Below are positions 7,165-16,193 of a stretch of 64,000 nt of DNA, piece by piece. The translations under genes were made by a program, and so were the position numbers. The DNA is from Pedobacter sp014947265 (GTDB lineage Bacteria > Bacteroidota > Bacteroidia > Sphingobacteriales > Sphingobacteriaceae). Location of the stretch: NCBI RefSeq assembly GCF_014947265.1, contig NZ_JADCNK010000009.1, positions 62,001-126,000 of the forward strand. The letters are read 5' to 3'. Under the pieces are notes generated by a model. The model was not told the DNA's origin. It ran no database searches and was given only the letters and a program-made list of their open reading frames with translations. Positions within the stretch are counted from its first letter, which is position 1, and every line of letters starts with the position of its first letter.

Positions 7165-8418
7165 CTATTTTAACTTGCTTAATGCTTTTTTAATCCTTGG
7201 CAACATATCTTTAATATCTTGTAAAGTACAAGCCCCTACTGATGCCCTGAACCAAGGCATACTATCTTCATTCCCAAATGCAGAGAATGGAACTAAAGCT
7301 GCCCCAGCTTCTTTAATCAGATAGAAATTCACATCTGCACTGTCTTTTAAAACTTGACCATCTTCAGTAGTCTTTCCGATATAATCGATTTTAATAGTCA
7401 GATAAATAGCGCCCATTGGCTCAACAGCATCAACATTAAAACCCTCCGCTTTTAATTCGTTAAAACCATTATACAGTGCATTTAAGCTATCTTGAATTTG
7501 ACCTTTAAAACTAGTTAAGAAAGTATCAACCTGCGCTTTATCGTTAAAATAATTAGACATGGCCACTTGCTCGGCTTTTGGCGCCCAGGCCCCCATGTGG
7601 CCAACCAAAGCTTTCATTCTATTGATAATATCTTCCGGACCAAAACCCCATCCTACACGCACACCGGTTGCCGCTAAACATTTCGAACTGCCATCAACAA
7701 AAACGGTAAATGGTCTCATTTCCGGGCGCAAAGAAACTGGATTTACATGCTCTTTTCCGAAAGTTAAAAGCGAATAAATCTGATCGTACATCATGTACAA
7801 TGGCTTTTCGTCGGCACCCCGTGAAGCATTTTCTTCTAATACAGCATCACAGATTTCAGCCAGCGAATCTGCATCGAACATGGTTCCGGTTGGATTTAAT
7901 GGCGAACATAAAGCCAATAAAGTTGCTCCCTTTAAATGCGGTTTCAATTGCGCAGCTGTTGGCATAAAATTATGCGCAGCATCGGTTTCTACTGCGATGG
8001 TTTTAGCAGATGTTAAATGAGAATAATGATTGTTGTTCCAGGATGGAGCAGGGAAAACCACGGTATCTCCCGGATCAACCAACGCCAGATAAGTAGCATA
8101 AATTAAAGGGCGCGAACCACCAGAAACTAAAATGCTATTGGTGCTGTACTCCAATCCAAATCTATCCTTCAATAATTCTGACACCGTTTCGCGTAAAGGC
8201 AAAACTCCGTCAGCTGGTGGATAATTAGTTTGGTTGGCATTGTATGCATCAACGATTCCAGCCTTTAATTCGGTTGGGATCGGATAAATATTTGCATCAA
8301 AATCGCCGATGGTTAAGTTGGCGATTGAAGCGCCTTTGCGTTTCATTTCGTTAACCTCGTTTCCAATTTTTATAATTTCTGAGCCGATTAATGAACTGGC
8401 CAATACTGAAACTTTCAT
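7165..8418 (-). CDS. PLP-dependent aminotransferase, class I/II (aspartate aminotransferase-like)
   Basis: A 417-residue fold-type I aminotransferase. Visible residues are Asn175 in S-P-L-N-P-T-G-T, Asp212 and Tyr215 in M-Y-D-Q-I-Y, the Schiff-base Lys246 in D-G-S-S-K-C-L-A-A-T-G, and the phosphate-binding Arg254 in G-V-R-V-G-W. A C-terminal arginine in W-F-R-A-S-V-G probably binds the substrate carboxylate. The family moves amino groups between amino acids and 2-oxo acids in the cytoplasm. The motifs fit aspartate or aromatic aminotransferases, but substrate cannot be fixed from sequence. It is on the same strand as the arginine cluster, which needs aspartate for ArgG, but is separated by a toxin-antitoxin pair, so joint control is doubtful. 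Confidence 0.88.
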   Translation of the reverse strand: MKVSVLASSLIGSEIIKIGNEVNEMKRKGASIANLTIGDFDANIYPIPTELKAGIVDAYNANQTNYPPADGVLPLRETVSELLKDRFGLEYSTNSILVSGGSRPLIYATYLALVDPGDTVVFPAPSWNNNHYSHLTSAKTIAVETDAAHNFMPTAAQLKPHLKGATLLALCSPLNPTGTMFDADSLAEICDAVLEENASRGADEKPLYMMYDQIYSLLTFGKEHVNPVSLRPEMRPFTVFVDGSSKCLAATGVRVGWGFGPEDIINRMKALVGHMGAWAPKAEQVAMSNYFNDKAQVDTFLTSFKGQIQDSLNALYNGFNELKAEGFNVDAVEPMGAIYLTIKIDYIGKTTEDGQVLKDSADVNFYLIKEAGAALVPFSAFGNEDSMPWFRASVGACTLQDIKDMLPRIKKALSKLK

Positions 8419-8523
8419 TTGTTTATAGTTTATTTATCTGGTGATGAAACGATCATGATTTGTAAATTATTCCTTGTGGAAATCATGATGGTTTCATGTA
8501 TATTAAAACTGCTATTAGGAGAT

Positions 8524-8857
8524 TTATAATGCTTTAATTATTTTCTGAAGTTCTTTTTTATCAATAGTACTTTCTTCTGATTTATCATATAGGGTAAGCA
8601 TATTGATAATGACGCCATCTGCCATATTTGAAACTAGATAAGTTATTATCCTAAATCCACCACTTTTGCCTTTACCCTTACTTTTATACGGCTAGCCTGA
8701 TTTTGTACAGCCCTGCGCCCAGATCATTTCCCTGTTCAGGATTTTCCAAAAGTTTTTCTTCTAGTTCGTAGAGATCGTCTACTAAAGAGATATATTTCTT
8801 TTTATAGACTTTGGCTTTTTTGATAAAAACGTCTGAATAAATAAATTCATTAGCCAT
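8524..8857 (-). pseudogene. Second RelE-type toxin gene with a frameshift
   Basis: From the ATG at 8857 the minus strand reads about 59 codons to L-Y-K-I-R-L-A-V and then meets a stop. One extra base near 8682-8688 breaks the frame; removing it gives a 110-residue protein. The restored part continues K-S-K-G-K-G-K-S-G-G-F-R and on to I-I-T-Y-L, the basic RNA-facing loop of RelE/HigB-like toxins. The start overlaps the antitoxin stop by one base (TAATG), as in the other module of this window. The break is just before the basic loop, so the truncated product should be inactive. A sequencing error is the alternative. Confidence 0.75.
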
Positions 8858-9045
8858 TAAATATCTTTTAGGCTTAAAGGCTTACGTTTTCCTTGCTGCA
8901 TTTCCTTAATTTCTTTTAAAGCCTGAGCAATTTCAGAAGTAATCTGACTTGCTGGTTCCGATTTAACTTTAGCACCAATCTTGCTCAAGAACTCTTTTAC
9001 GAAACCTGCGTCCTTATCCTTAATTTCTATTGTTAAAGTTGTCAT
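8857..9045 (-). CDS. Antitoxin of the second RelE-type module
   Basis: A 62-residue protein from the ATG at 9045. The N-terminal strand T-T-L-T-I-E-I-K-D-K and the helical, glutamate/lysine-rich middle fit short Bacteroidota antitoxins paired with RelE-like toxins. It is 20 bp from the stop of argH on the same strand, so it may be transcribed by read-through from the arginine cluster. It is intact while its toxin partner is broken. No DNA-binding motif can be assigned with confidence. Confidence 0.75.
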   Translation of the reverse strand: MTTLTIEIKDKDAGFVKEFLSKIGAKVKSEPASQITSEIAQALKEIKEMQQGKRKPLSLKDI

Positions 9046-9065
9046 AATTACAAAATTAGCAAAAT

Positions 9066-10397
9066 TTATTTAACCAAATCTTCTATTGCTTTATTCACCT
9101 TTGCGAAACCAAATTGCGATAAAACATCGTGCATTGCTGCAGTAATCTGCTCGTTACAAAGGTTGCCGATGCTTCCTTCGTGTGTATGATGTATCTGGCC
9201 AGAAGGTGCAAAAGTACCATTTTCTATCTGTTCGCCAACAATTTTATAAGCCTCTCTGAATGGAACACCTTGTAGCGCCAGGTCGTTCACCACTTCAACG
9301 CTAAACAGGTAGTCATATTTTTTATCTTTCAAAATATCATCCTTGATGGTGATGTTCTGGAACATAAAAGTGGCAATTTCCAGACATTCGTTTAAAGAAG
9401 TAATCGCCGGGAACAAATTTTCTTTTAACAGTTGTAAATCGCGGTGATAACCCGACGGTAAATTGGTAATCATCATGGCTATTTCATTTGGCAAAGCCTG
9501 AATTTTATTACAACGCGAACGGATCAGCTCGAAAACATCCGGATTTTTTTTGTGCGGCATAATGCTCGAACCTGTGGTTAGTTCTGCCGGAAAACTGATG
9601 AAGCCAAAATTCTGGTTGATGAATAAACAAACATCCATGGCCATTTTAGCCAGCGTTGCGGCCACAGCACTCATGGCCTGAGCCAAAATCCTTTCGGTTT
9701 TACCACGGCCCATCTGTGCATAAACCACATTGTAGTTTAAACTTTCAAAGCCCAATAATTCGGTTGTTAAAGTTCTGTTTAAAGGAAATGATGAGCCATA
9801 ACCAGCTGCAGAACCCAAGGGATTTTTATTGGTGATTTTCCAGGCGGCAAGCATCAGTTCCATATCATCGGCAAGGCTTTCTGCATAGGCACCAAACCAC
9901 AAACCGAAAGATGATGGCATCGCAATCTGTAAATGCGTATAACCTGGCACTAATTTGTCTTTATGCGTATTGCTCAGTTCGATCAATTGATTGAACAAAG
10001 TTGAAGTTTGGTTAACCATATCTTCAATACAAGCCCTGAAGAACAATTTTAAATCAACCAAAACCTGATCATTACGCGAACGGCCACTGTGAATTTTTTT
10101 GCCCGCTTCGCCAATGCGTTGGGTAAGCAGCCATTCTACCTGCGAGTGTACATCTTCTACACTGTCTTCGATGGTAAAATTTCCAGCTTCAACTTCAGCG
10201 TAAATATTTTTCAACTCTTGTTGAACAGTTTTCAATTCCTCAGCAGTTAGCAAATTTATGGTTTCGAGCATTTGGGTATGTGCTAAAGAGCCCAAAACAT
10301 CAAATTTTGCCATTTGCAAATCCAGTTCGCGGTCTTTTCCTACCGTAAAACTTTCTACAAACTGATTAACATCTATATTTTTTTGCCAAATTTTCAT
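9066..10397 (-). CDS. argH: Argininosuccinate lyase
   Basis: A 443-residue member of the fumarase/aspartase superfamily that splits argininosuccinate into arginine and fumarate, the last step of arginine synthesis. The signature G-S-S-I-M-P-H-K-K-N-P is at residues 276-286, with its flexible-loop serine. H-S-G-R-S-R-N-D-Q at 103-111 and the catalytic-type histidine in Y-T-H-L-Q (His155) are present. The length is near the family norm of about 450. It is the most distal gene of the arginine cluster. A gap of 217 bp holding degenerate repeats separates it from argE, so it may also have its own promoter. Confidence 0.95.
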   Translation of the reverse strand: MKIWQKNIDVNQFVESFTVGKDRELDLQMAKFDVLGSLAHTQMLETINLLTAEELKTVQQELKNIYAEVEAGNFTIEDSVEDVHSQVEWLLTQRIGEAGKKIHSGRSRNDQVLVDLKLFFRACIEDMVNQTSTLFNQLIELSNTHKDKLVPGYTHLQIAMPSSFGLWFGAYAESLADDMELMLAAWKITNKNPLGSAAGYGSSFPLNRTLTTELLGFESLNYNVVYAQMGRGKTERILAQAMSAVAATLAKMAMDVCLFINQNFGFISFPAELTTGSSIMPHKKNPDVFELIRSRCNKIQALPNEIAMMITNLPSGYHRDLQLLKENLFPAITSLNECLEIATFMFQNITIKDDILKDKKYDYLFSVEVVNDLALQGVPFREAYKIVGEQIENGTFAPSGQIHHTHEGSIGNLCNEQITAAMHDVLSQFGFAKVNKAIEDLVK

Positions 10398-10590
10398 TAT
10401 AATCTATTTAACCGCGAAGGGCGCTAAGTTTTTCGCAAAGCACACAAAGCTATTTTATAATTTTACCACAGCGTTCACGGAGTTTTTCACAGAGAACACA
10501 AGGCTATTTTTACCACAAATACACTAAGCAAAGGTTTTTGAATCTTTTAAAAAATAAAGGGGCTTTTAAGTTAAACATCCGAACCTTCCG

Positions 10591-10631
10591 CCCTCAACCT
10601 TAAAACCCTCAACCTTAAAACCCTAAACCTT
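10591..10631. repeat. Short tandem repeat CCCTCAACCTTAAAA
   Basis: Two exact 15-bp copies (10591-10605, 10606-10620) and a partial third (from 10621) run into the end of argE, so the repeat supplies the last few codons of that gene. Related CCTTAAACC words occur in other gaps of the cluster, near 11785-11820, 16165-16205 and 16566-16603. Confidence 0.75.
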
Positions 10632-11691
10632 GAATAACCGGCTTGAGCATATTTATATATCCTTCTACACCTTCAGCTACTTCGCGTACATATAAAAACT
10701 CATCAGCCATGTGCGAGCGGCCAGAAAAACCCGGTCCACATTTTACTGAAGGAATATCCAACAAAGCTTGATCGGATGTAGTTGGTGAACCATAAGTGGT
10801 TCTTCCCAATGCAACACCAGCCTGAACAACCGGATGGTTTTTATCAATCGACGATGGTTTTAAACGGATAGAACGCGGGGTAACGTCGCAATCAACATTT
10901 GCCCGGATAATCTCTAAAACTTCTTCGTTGGTGTAAGCATCAGTTACACGTACATCAACTGTGAAAGTACAGTTTGCAGGTACAACATTATGCTGCGAAC
11001 CTGCATTGATAATCGTTACCGTCATCTTCAACGGACCAAAAACCTCAGATACTTTAGGAAACTGATAATTTCTGAACCACTCAATATCTTTTAATGCTTT
11101 GTAAATGGCATTTTCTCCTTCTTCACGGGCAGCATGACCGGCTTTTCCATGCGATACACAGTCCAAGACCAGCAAACCCCGTTCAGCAATGGCTAAATTC
11201 ATTTCTGTTGGTTCGCCTACTATGCCAAATTCCAGTTCGCCTAAATCGGGCAGCACCAGTTCCAAACCATTATTACCCGAAATCTCTTCTTCCGCTGTTG
11301 CGGCTAAACAGATATTATATTTTAAATTTTCCTGTTCGTAGTAATATAAAAACGTACCAATTAGCGAAACTAAACAACCACCTGCATCGTTACTGCCCAA
11401 ACCAAACAGTTTGTCTCCTTCAATTGCCGCATCATAAGGATCGCGGGTATAACCAGAATTTGGCTTAACCGTATCATGATGAGAGTTTAAAAGTAAAGTT
11501 GGTTTAGCTGCATCGAAATGTTTGTTGTAAGCCCAAACATTGTTCATTTTACGCTGGGTCTTAACCCCTCTCTCCTCCAAAAACTGGGCAATTAAATTCG
11601 CCGTCCTATCTTCTTCTTTACTGAAAGACTGGATGCGGATCAACTGTCGCAATAAATCCAGGCTTTCTTTTTGTATATTTTCTAGTAACAT
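10615..11691 (-). CDS. argE: M20 deacylase, probable N-acyl-citrulline or N-acyl-ornithine deacylase
   Basis: A 358-residue M20 metallopeptidase-family enzyme. Metal-site motifs are H-x-D at 71-73, G-S-N-D at 99-102 (Asp102), the glutamate cluster at 134-136 and Glu160 in V-G-E-P-T. In Bacteroidota the carbamoyltransferase of this pathway works on acylated ornithine, so this enzyme should remove the acyl group from N-succinyl- or N-acetyl-citrulline rather than from ornithine. That follows from the neighbouring argF' type and is inference. The gene lies between proC and argH, 118 bp after proC. The extreme C terminus is encoded by an intergenic-type repeat. Confidence 0.88.
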   Translation of the reverse strand: MLLENIQKESLDLLRQLIRIQSFSKEEDRTANLIAQFLEERGVKTQRKMNNVWAYNKHFDAAKPTLLLNSHHDTVKPNSGYTRDPYDAAIEGDKLFGLGSNDAGGCLVSLIGTFLYYYEQENLKYNICLAATAEEEISGNNGLELVLPDLGELEFGIVGEPTEMNLAIAERGLLVLDCVSHGKAGHAAREEGENAIYKALKDIEWFRNYQFPKVSEVFGPLKMTVTIINAGSQHNVVPANCTFTVDVRVTDAYTNEEVLEIIRANVDCDVTPRSIRLKPSSIDKNHPVVQAGVALGRTTYGSPTTSDQALLDIPSVKCGPGFSGRSHMADEFLYVREVAEGVEGYINMLKPVIQGLGF

Positions 11692-11809
11692 AGTATCAAG
11701 TAATTGGTAGCAAGTATCATGAATAACCTCATCTTTAAACTTTCTACCTTTTATTTTGCTTTCAATTTTATGTTTGCGATTAAGACCTTATGCCCTAAAC
11801 CTTACACCT

Positions 11810-12622
11810 CTAACCTTCTTTAGTGTATAAATTTCCTGCTTTTAAAGCTGAAAGTTTAATACCCTTTATTAAGGAAGAACTAAAACCATTGTGTTCCATT
11901 TCGTTTAAACCGGCAATGGTGCAACCTTTCGGCGAAGTTACCTTATCTATTTCTGATTCCGGGTGTGTTCCGTGCAATAAAAGCAAATCGGCTGCTCCTT
12001 TAGCCGTTTGAACGGCCATTTTCAAAGCCTCATCGGCATGGAAACCAATTTCAACGCCACCTTGCGATGCTGCTCTGATTGCCCTTAAGAAAAACGCGAT
12101 CCCACAAGCGCATAATGCCGTTGCAGAAGTCATTAAATCTTCATTAATTTTAACAACAGAACCAACCGTTTCAAACATTTTCGTCACATCTGCAATGTGC
12201 TCTGCTGAAGCATTATCGCTGGCCATACAGGTCATGGATTGCCCGATGGCAATTGCCGTATTCGGCATTACACGAATCACTTCAACATTTTCGCCCAATT
12301 TTTCTCTAACTGCAGCGCAACTTACACCCGAAATTACCGAAATAACCAGATGTTTAGCTGGAATAATTGAAGCCTGGATTTCATCTAAAACCGTATTTAA
12401 TTGTTGGGGTAGAACGGCTAAAATTACAACATCAGCATCAACAACCGCTTGTTTATTGTTATTGCTGATATTAAAACCAGCTTCTGCAAATGATTTTAAA
12501 TGATCGGTATTTCTACGGGTAAGCGTAATGTCGCCTGCCTGAGCAAAGTCGGCCTTCACCAGACCTTTTGCTAAAGATAAACCAATATTTCCGCTACCAA
12601 TTATGGCTATTTTTTTTGTCAT
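11810..12622 (-). CDS. proC: Pyrroline-5-carboxylate reductase
   Basis: A 270-residue enzyme that reduces pyrroline-5-carboxylate to proline with NAD(P)H. The N-terminal Rossmann motif is G-S-G-N-I-G at about 9-14. Other motifs are V-I-L-A-V-L-P-Q near 66, V-I-R-V-M-P-N-T near 115, and the C-terminal S-P-K-G-C-T-I-A-G-L signature of the family. Placing proC inside an arginine cluster links the two glutamate-derived amino acids. It is flanked by argB and argE on the same strand, with a 427-bp gap towards argB, so it may start its own transcript. Confidence 0.95.
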   Translation of the reverse strand: MTKKIAIIGSGNIGLSLAKGLVKADFAQAGDITLTRRNTDHLKSFAEAGFNISNNNKQAVVDADVVILAVLPQQLNTVLDEIQASIIPAKHLVISVISGVSCAAVREKLGENVEVIRVMPNTAIAIGQSMTCMASDNASAEHIADVTKMFETVGSVVKINEDLMTSATALCACGIAFFLRAIRAASQGGVEIGFHADEALKMAVQTAKGAADLLLLHGTHPESEIDKVTSPKGCTIAGLNEMEHNGFSSSLIKGIKLSALKAGNLYTKEG

Positions 12623-13049
12623 GATTACTAATTTTCCTGCGGTTTGATTGCACAGATTACTTGATTACACAGATTTATATTTCTTTCTTCGGTTTTTGAA
12701 AAGCAATTTCAGTAATTCTATTGATGTTCAGTCCTGCTATCCACTTCAATCTTTTTTAACTTCAGCCATTCCAACCATTTATCGTCATTGCGAGGAGGAA
12801 CAACGTGGCAATCTTTCTCGTTTTGAACACAAAAAGTATTTCCGTTTCTATCAGGTTTAGCTGGCAAAAGCCGTGGTTAATTGGTTTCTCCCCCCCTCTA
12901 AATGCCTATATAATCTATTACCAGAAAGCGAAAACTAAAGAATTATAAATAAACTTAGTGCCTTTGTGTCCTAGTGGTAATTTTTTTTAAGCATTAAGTT
13001 TATGCCACTCGCCAAAACCTTCCGCCATCAACCTTCCTGCCTTCTCCCT
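12623..13049. other. Gap of 427 bp with degenerate dispersed repeats
   Basis: No gene is supported. A segment at 12783-12816 (CGTCATTGCGAGG ... GGCAATCT) matches a repeat type common between genes in this lineage. A 70-codon plus-strand frame runs over it and is not convincing. The rest is AT-rich, with a C-rich run near 12889. Confidence 0.6.
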
Positions 13050-13880
13050 TTACTTCAGCATCTTGGTTCCAAATGTGCCTTCTGCAAGTTCAGAAAGTTC
13101 ATCTGCTTTACCGATGTATACTGCTGAAACTCCTTTTTTAATTGCTTCAAAAGCGTTATGTAATTTGGGGATCATTCCACCCTGCACCGTTCCATCTGCT
13201 TTTAAACCTTCAAACTCATTAGCTTTGATTTCTCTCACTACAGAACCGTCATCATTCACATCTTTAAGTACACCTTTTTTCTCAAAGCAATATACCAAAC
13301 GTGTTTCATATAAAGCAGACATGGCCACCGCAACAGAAGATGCAATAGTATCAGCATTGGTATTTAAAAGCTGTGTAGCACCGTCGTGTGTAATGGCACA
13401 TAAAACAGGAACCAATCCGGCCTTCAGCAAACTATCTAAAGTTGTTGAAGAAACAGAATTTTCATCCAAATCGCCCACAAAGCCGTAATCAATTACGGCT
13501 CCTGCCATTGGTCCAGCATCTGCACCATAAGTTTTGGTACTAACCGGCCGTTTTTTTGCTTTGATCACATTACCATCAGCTCCGCTTAAACCAATAGCAT
13601 TACTACCCTTGGCCTGTAGTTGGGCAACCATATTTTTATTGATCAGTCCGGCATAAACCATGGTCACAATCCGCAATGTTTCAATATCGGTAATTCTTCT
13701 ACCCTCAACCATCTTTGCTTCAATGCCGAGCGATTCGCCTAATTCAGTTGCAATTTTACCACCACCATGAACCAGGATTTTATCTCCCGGCAATGCAGTA
13801 AAATCCAGCAAAAACTGATGAAGGTTTTCTGAGTTATCGATTACATTTCCACCGATTTTTATGATTGTGAGTTGTTTCAT
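13050..13880 (-). CDS. argB: Acetylglutamate (or succinylglutamate) kinase
   Basis: A 276-residue amino acid kinase that phosphorylates N-acylglutamate, the second step of the acylated arginine pathway. Visible motifs are K-I-G-G-N-V near residue 8, the glycine-rich V-H-G-G-G-K near 38, E-G-R-R-I-T near 59 and L-N-T-N-A-D near 173. There is no N-terminal helix extension of the kind seen in arginine-inhibited hexameric enzymes. The gene follows argF' after 94 bp on the same strand. Whether the acyl group is acetyl or succinyl depends on the pathway type. Confidence 0.94.
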   Translation of the reverse strand: MKQLTIIKIGGNVIDNSENLHQFLLDFTALPGDKILVHGGGKIATELGESLGIEAKMVEGRRITDIETLRIVTMVYAGLINKNMVAQLQAKGSNAIGLSGADGNVIKAKKRPVSTKTYGADAGPMAGAVIDYGFVGDLDENSVSSTTLDSLLKAGLVPVLCAITHDGATQLLNTNADTIASSVAVAMSALYETRLVYCFEKKGVLKDVNDDGSVVREIKANEFEGLKADGTVQGGMIPKLHNAFEAIKKGVSAVYIGKADELSELAEGTFGTKMLK

Positions 13881-13974
13881 AATTTAGTCTTACCATGGTT
13901 CGTGTCTCCACGAACCTGTTAATAGTTAATAATTTCGGTTCATGAGGACACAAACCCAGGCAGAGGGACATCAC

Positions 13975-14946
13975 TTATAATTTCTCCAACATTGATTTAA
14001 TCACCGCCTGTGCTGCCCATAAACGGTTTCCGGCTTCATGTATTACTAAGGAGTTTGGTCCGTCCAAAATCTCTGATGATAATTCTAAATCACGACGAAC
14101 CGGCAAACAGTGCATCACTTTAGCATCATTTGTGAATTTTAATTTTTCATTATTCATCATCCAGCCATCAGGATAAGTTAATACTTTTCCGTACTCTTTA
14201 TAACTACTCCAGTTTTTCACATACACGTAATCCGCTCCAGCCAAAGCTTCTTCTAAATTATATTGAATATCGGCATTTGGTGTAAAATCTTCCGAAAGTT
14301 CATAACCTTCTGGCTGTGCGATTGTAAAATCGATCATACCTTCTGCCTGGGCTTTGCACATCCACTCTGCAAAAGAATTTGGCACCGCCTGAGGTAATGC
14401 CTTAACGTGGGGTGCCCAGGCTAAAACTACCTTAGGTTTTCGGCCATCGGGTTTCTTTGTCCAGGTTTCGTGAATGGTAATAATATCGGCGAAGCTTTGT
14501 AAAGGGTGACGTGTTGCGCTTTCTAAACTCACCACAGGTACTGCACAATATTTCACAAATTTATTGAAGAAATCTTCGCTATAATCCTCTTCACGGTTAT
14601 TCAGTTTTGGAAAAGAACGCAAGCCCAAAATATCGCAATACTGACCCATTACCGCAGCAGCTTCACGAATATGCTCAACGGTAGAACCATTCATTACCAC
14701 TCCATCCTGCGTTTCTAATGCCCAACCTTCTTTATCCATGTTCATTACCATCACATTCATACCTAAGTTTAAGGCCGCTTTTTGGGTACTTAAGCGGGTA
14801 CGTAAACTAGGGTTCATAAAGACCAAACCTAAGGTTTTGTTCTTGCCTAAATTTTGGTACGCGTAAGGATTTGCTTTTAATGCAAGTGCATCATTTACAA
14901 ACTGTTTGATGCTTGGAACATCGTGTACGGAAGTGAAAAGTTTCAT
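13975..14946 (-). CDS. argF': N-succinylornithine/N-acetylornithine carbamoyltransferase (ArgF')
   Basis: A 323-residue transcarbamylase that works on acylated ornithine. The carbamoyl-phosphate motif is S-L-R-T-R at 47-51, and H-C-L-P-V-R-R near the C terminus is conserved in this subfamily. The residue that decides acyl preference is Pro90 in Bacteroides succinylornithine transcarbamylase and Glu92 in acetylornithine transcarbamylase; here it is Val90 (N-G-S-T-V-E-H-I). Published swaps at this site indicate that valine favours succinylornithine, as I recall. The gene lies between argD and argB. A perfect 46-bp palindrome stands 23 bp upstream of its start. Confidence 0.92.
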   Translation of the reverse strand: MKLFTSVHDVPSIKQFVNDALALKANPYAYQNLGKNKTLGLVFMNPSLRTRLSTQKAALNLGMNVMVMNMDKEGWALETQDGVVMNGSTVEHIREAAAVMGQYCDILGLRSFPKLNNREEDYSEDFFNKFVKYCAVPVVSLESATRHPLQSFADIITIHETWTKKPDGRKPKVVLAWAPHVKALPQAVPNSFAEWMCKAQAEGMIDFTIAQPEGYELSEDFTPNADIQYNLEEALAGADYVYVKNWSSYKEYGKVLTYPDGWMMNNEKLKFTNDAKVMHCLPVRRDLELSSEILDGPNSLVIHEAGNRLWAAQAVIKSMLEKL

Positions 14947-14969
14947 TTTTAATATAAATTAATTTATCC

Positions 14970-15015
14970 CGATCGTCATGCTGATCCGATAGCTATCGGA
15001 TCAGCATGACGATCG
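14970..15015. repeat. Perfect 46-bp palindrome between argD and argF'
   Basis: The 23 bases at 14970-14992 are the exact reverse complement of 14993-15015, with no loop and no mismatch. The ends are CGATCGTCATG and CATGACGATCG and the centre is ATAGCTAT. It lies 16 bp beyond the argD stop and 23 bp before the argF' start. It could form a very strong hairpin in the mRNA, acting as an attenuator, processing site or terminator, or be a mobile REP-like repeat. Confidence 0.95.
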
Positions 15016-15031
15016 ACCAGATACACAGTAT

Positions 15032-16162
15032 TTATTTTACCAATTGTTTAAAAGCTGTTAAAAACTCGTCAGCATGCACTTTCGTTAAATTTAATGCCGG
15101 CAATAAACGGATTACATTGGGTTTTGCCTCCCCGGTAAAAATAAAATGCTTAAACAAAAGTTCCTTTTTAACATGGGCAAGTTCTTCTGGCAATTCGATA
15201 CCAATCATTAAGCCACGGCCACGAACTTCTTTCACCTGCTCAAATTTCTTTAATTCAGTGATGAGATAGTTCCCAACTTCTTCAGCATTTTTGATCAGGT
15301 TATCTTTTTCCATCACTTCCAAAACAGCTAAAGCCGCAGCGCAAGCTAAATGGTTACCACCAAAAGTTGTACCTAGCTCTCCATGCCAAGGTTTAAATTT
15401 TGGCGCAATTGAGATTCCTGCTACCGGAAATCCATTACCCATTCCTTTTGCCATGGTATACACATCTGCTTCTACACCTGAGTAATCATGCGAGTAAAAC
15501 GAGCCTGTACGTCCGTAACCGCACTGCACACTATCAGCAATATAAACTGCATTATATTCATCACAAAGCGAACGTATTTTTTGCAAGAAACTTTTAGAGG
15601 CTTCTTTAATGCCGCCAACACCTTGGATACCTTCAATAATTATCGCTGAAATATCATTACCCTGTGATTTGAAAGTTTCTTCTAAAGCGACTTCATTATT
15701 GAAAGGCAAAAAGATTACATTTTCGGTCTGATTAACCGGTGCTACAATTTTAGGATTATCGGTTACGGCAACCGCTAAAGAGGTACGTCCGTGGAAAGCG
15801 CCTGTAAAAGCAATTACCTTTTTTCTTCCGTTATAAAATGAAGCCAGTTTTAAAGCGTTTTCATTTGCTTCGGCTCCGGAATTACATAGGAACAATTGGA
15901 AATCTTTTTTGCCTGATACTTCGCCCAGTTTCTCAGCAAGTTGAACCTGTAAAGGAATTTTCACCGAATTAGAGTAAAATCCAACTTTGTTCAACTGCTC
16001 AGTTAAACGGCTTACATAGTGCGGATGGGTATGACCAATTGAAATCACGGCATGACCGCCATATAAATCTAAATATTTTTGCTCATTGGCATCCCAAACA
16101 TTGCTGCCGGCTGCTTTAGTAATTTCTATATCATTAAGTGGGTAAACGTCGAATAGTTGCAT
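15032..16162 (-). CDS. argD: Acylornithine aminotransferase
   Basis: A class III PLP aminotransferase that makes N-acylornithine from the acyl-semialdehyde. I chose the ATG at 16162 (376 residues). A GTG at 16213 would add 17 residues encoded by a CCTTAAACCC-type intergenic repeat and overlap the preceding gene. The PLP lysine is in M-A-K-G-M-G-N-G-F-P (Lys239 from this start), Asp210 is in I-A-D-S-V-Q, and the substrate-binding C-G-Y-G-R-T-G follows. The length fits the family at about 380-400. It comes 31 bp after the four-helix-bundle gene. Confidence 0.94.
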   Translation of the reverse strand: MQLFDVYPLNDIEITKAAGSNVWDANEQKYLDLYGGHAVISIGHTHPHYVSRLTEQLNKVGFYSNSVKIPLQVQLAEKLGEVSGKKDFQLFLCNSGAEANENALKLASFYNGRKKVIAFTGAFHGRTSLAVAVTDNPKIVAPVNQTENVIFLPFNNEVALEETFKSQGNDISAIIIEGIQGVGGIKEASKSFLQKIRSLCDEYNAVYIADSVQCGYGRTGSFYSHDYSGVEADVYTMAKGMGNGFPVAGISIAPKFKPWHGELGTTFGGNHLACAAALAVLEVMEKDNLIKNAEEVGNYLITELKKFEQVKEVRGRGLMIGIELPEELAHVKKELLFKHFIFTGEAKPNVIRLLPALNLTKVHADEFLTAFKQLVK

Positions 16163-16193
16163 TTTTTGAGGTATAAGGTTTGAGGTGTAGGGT

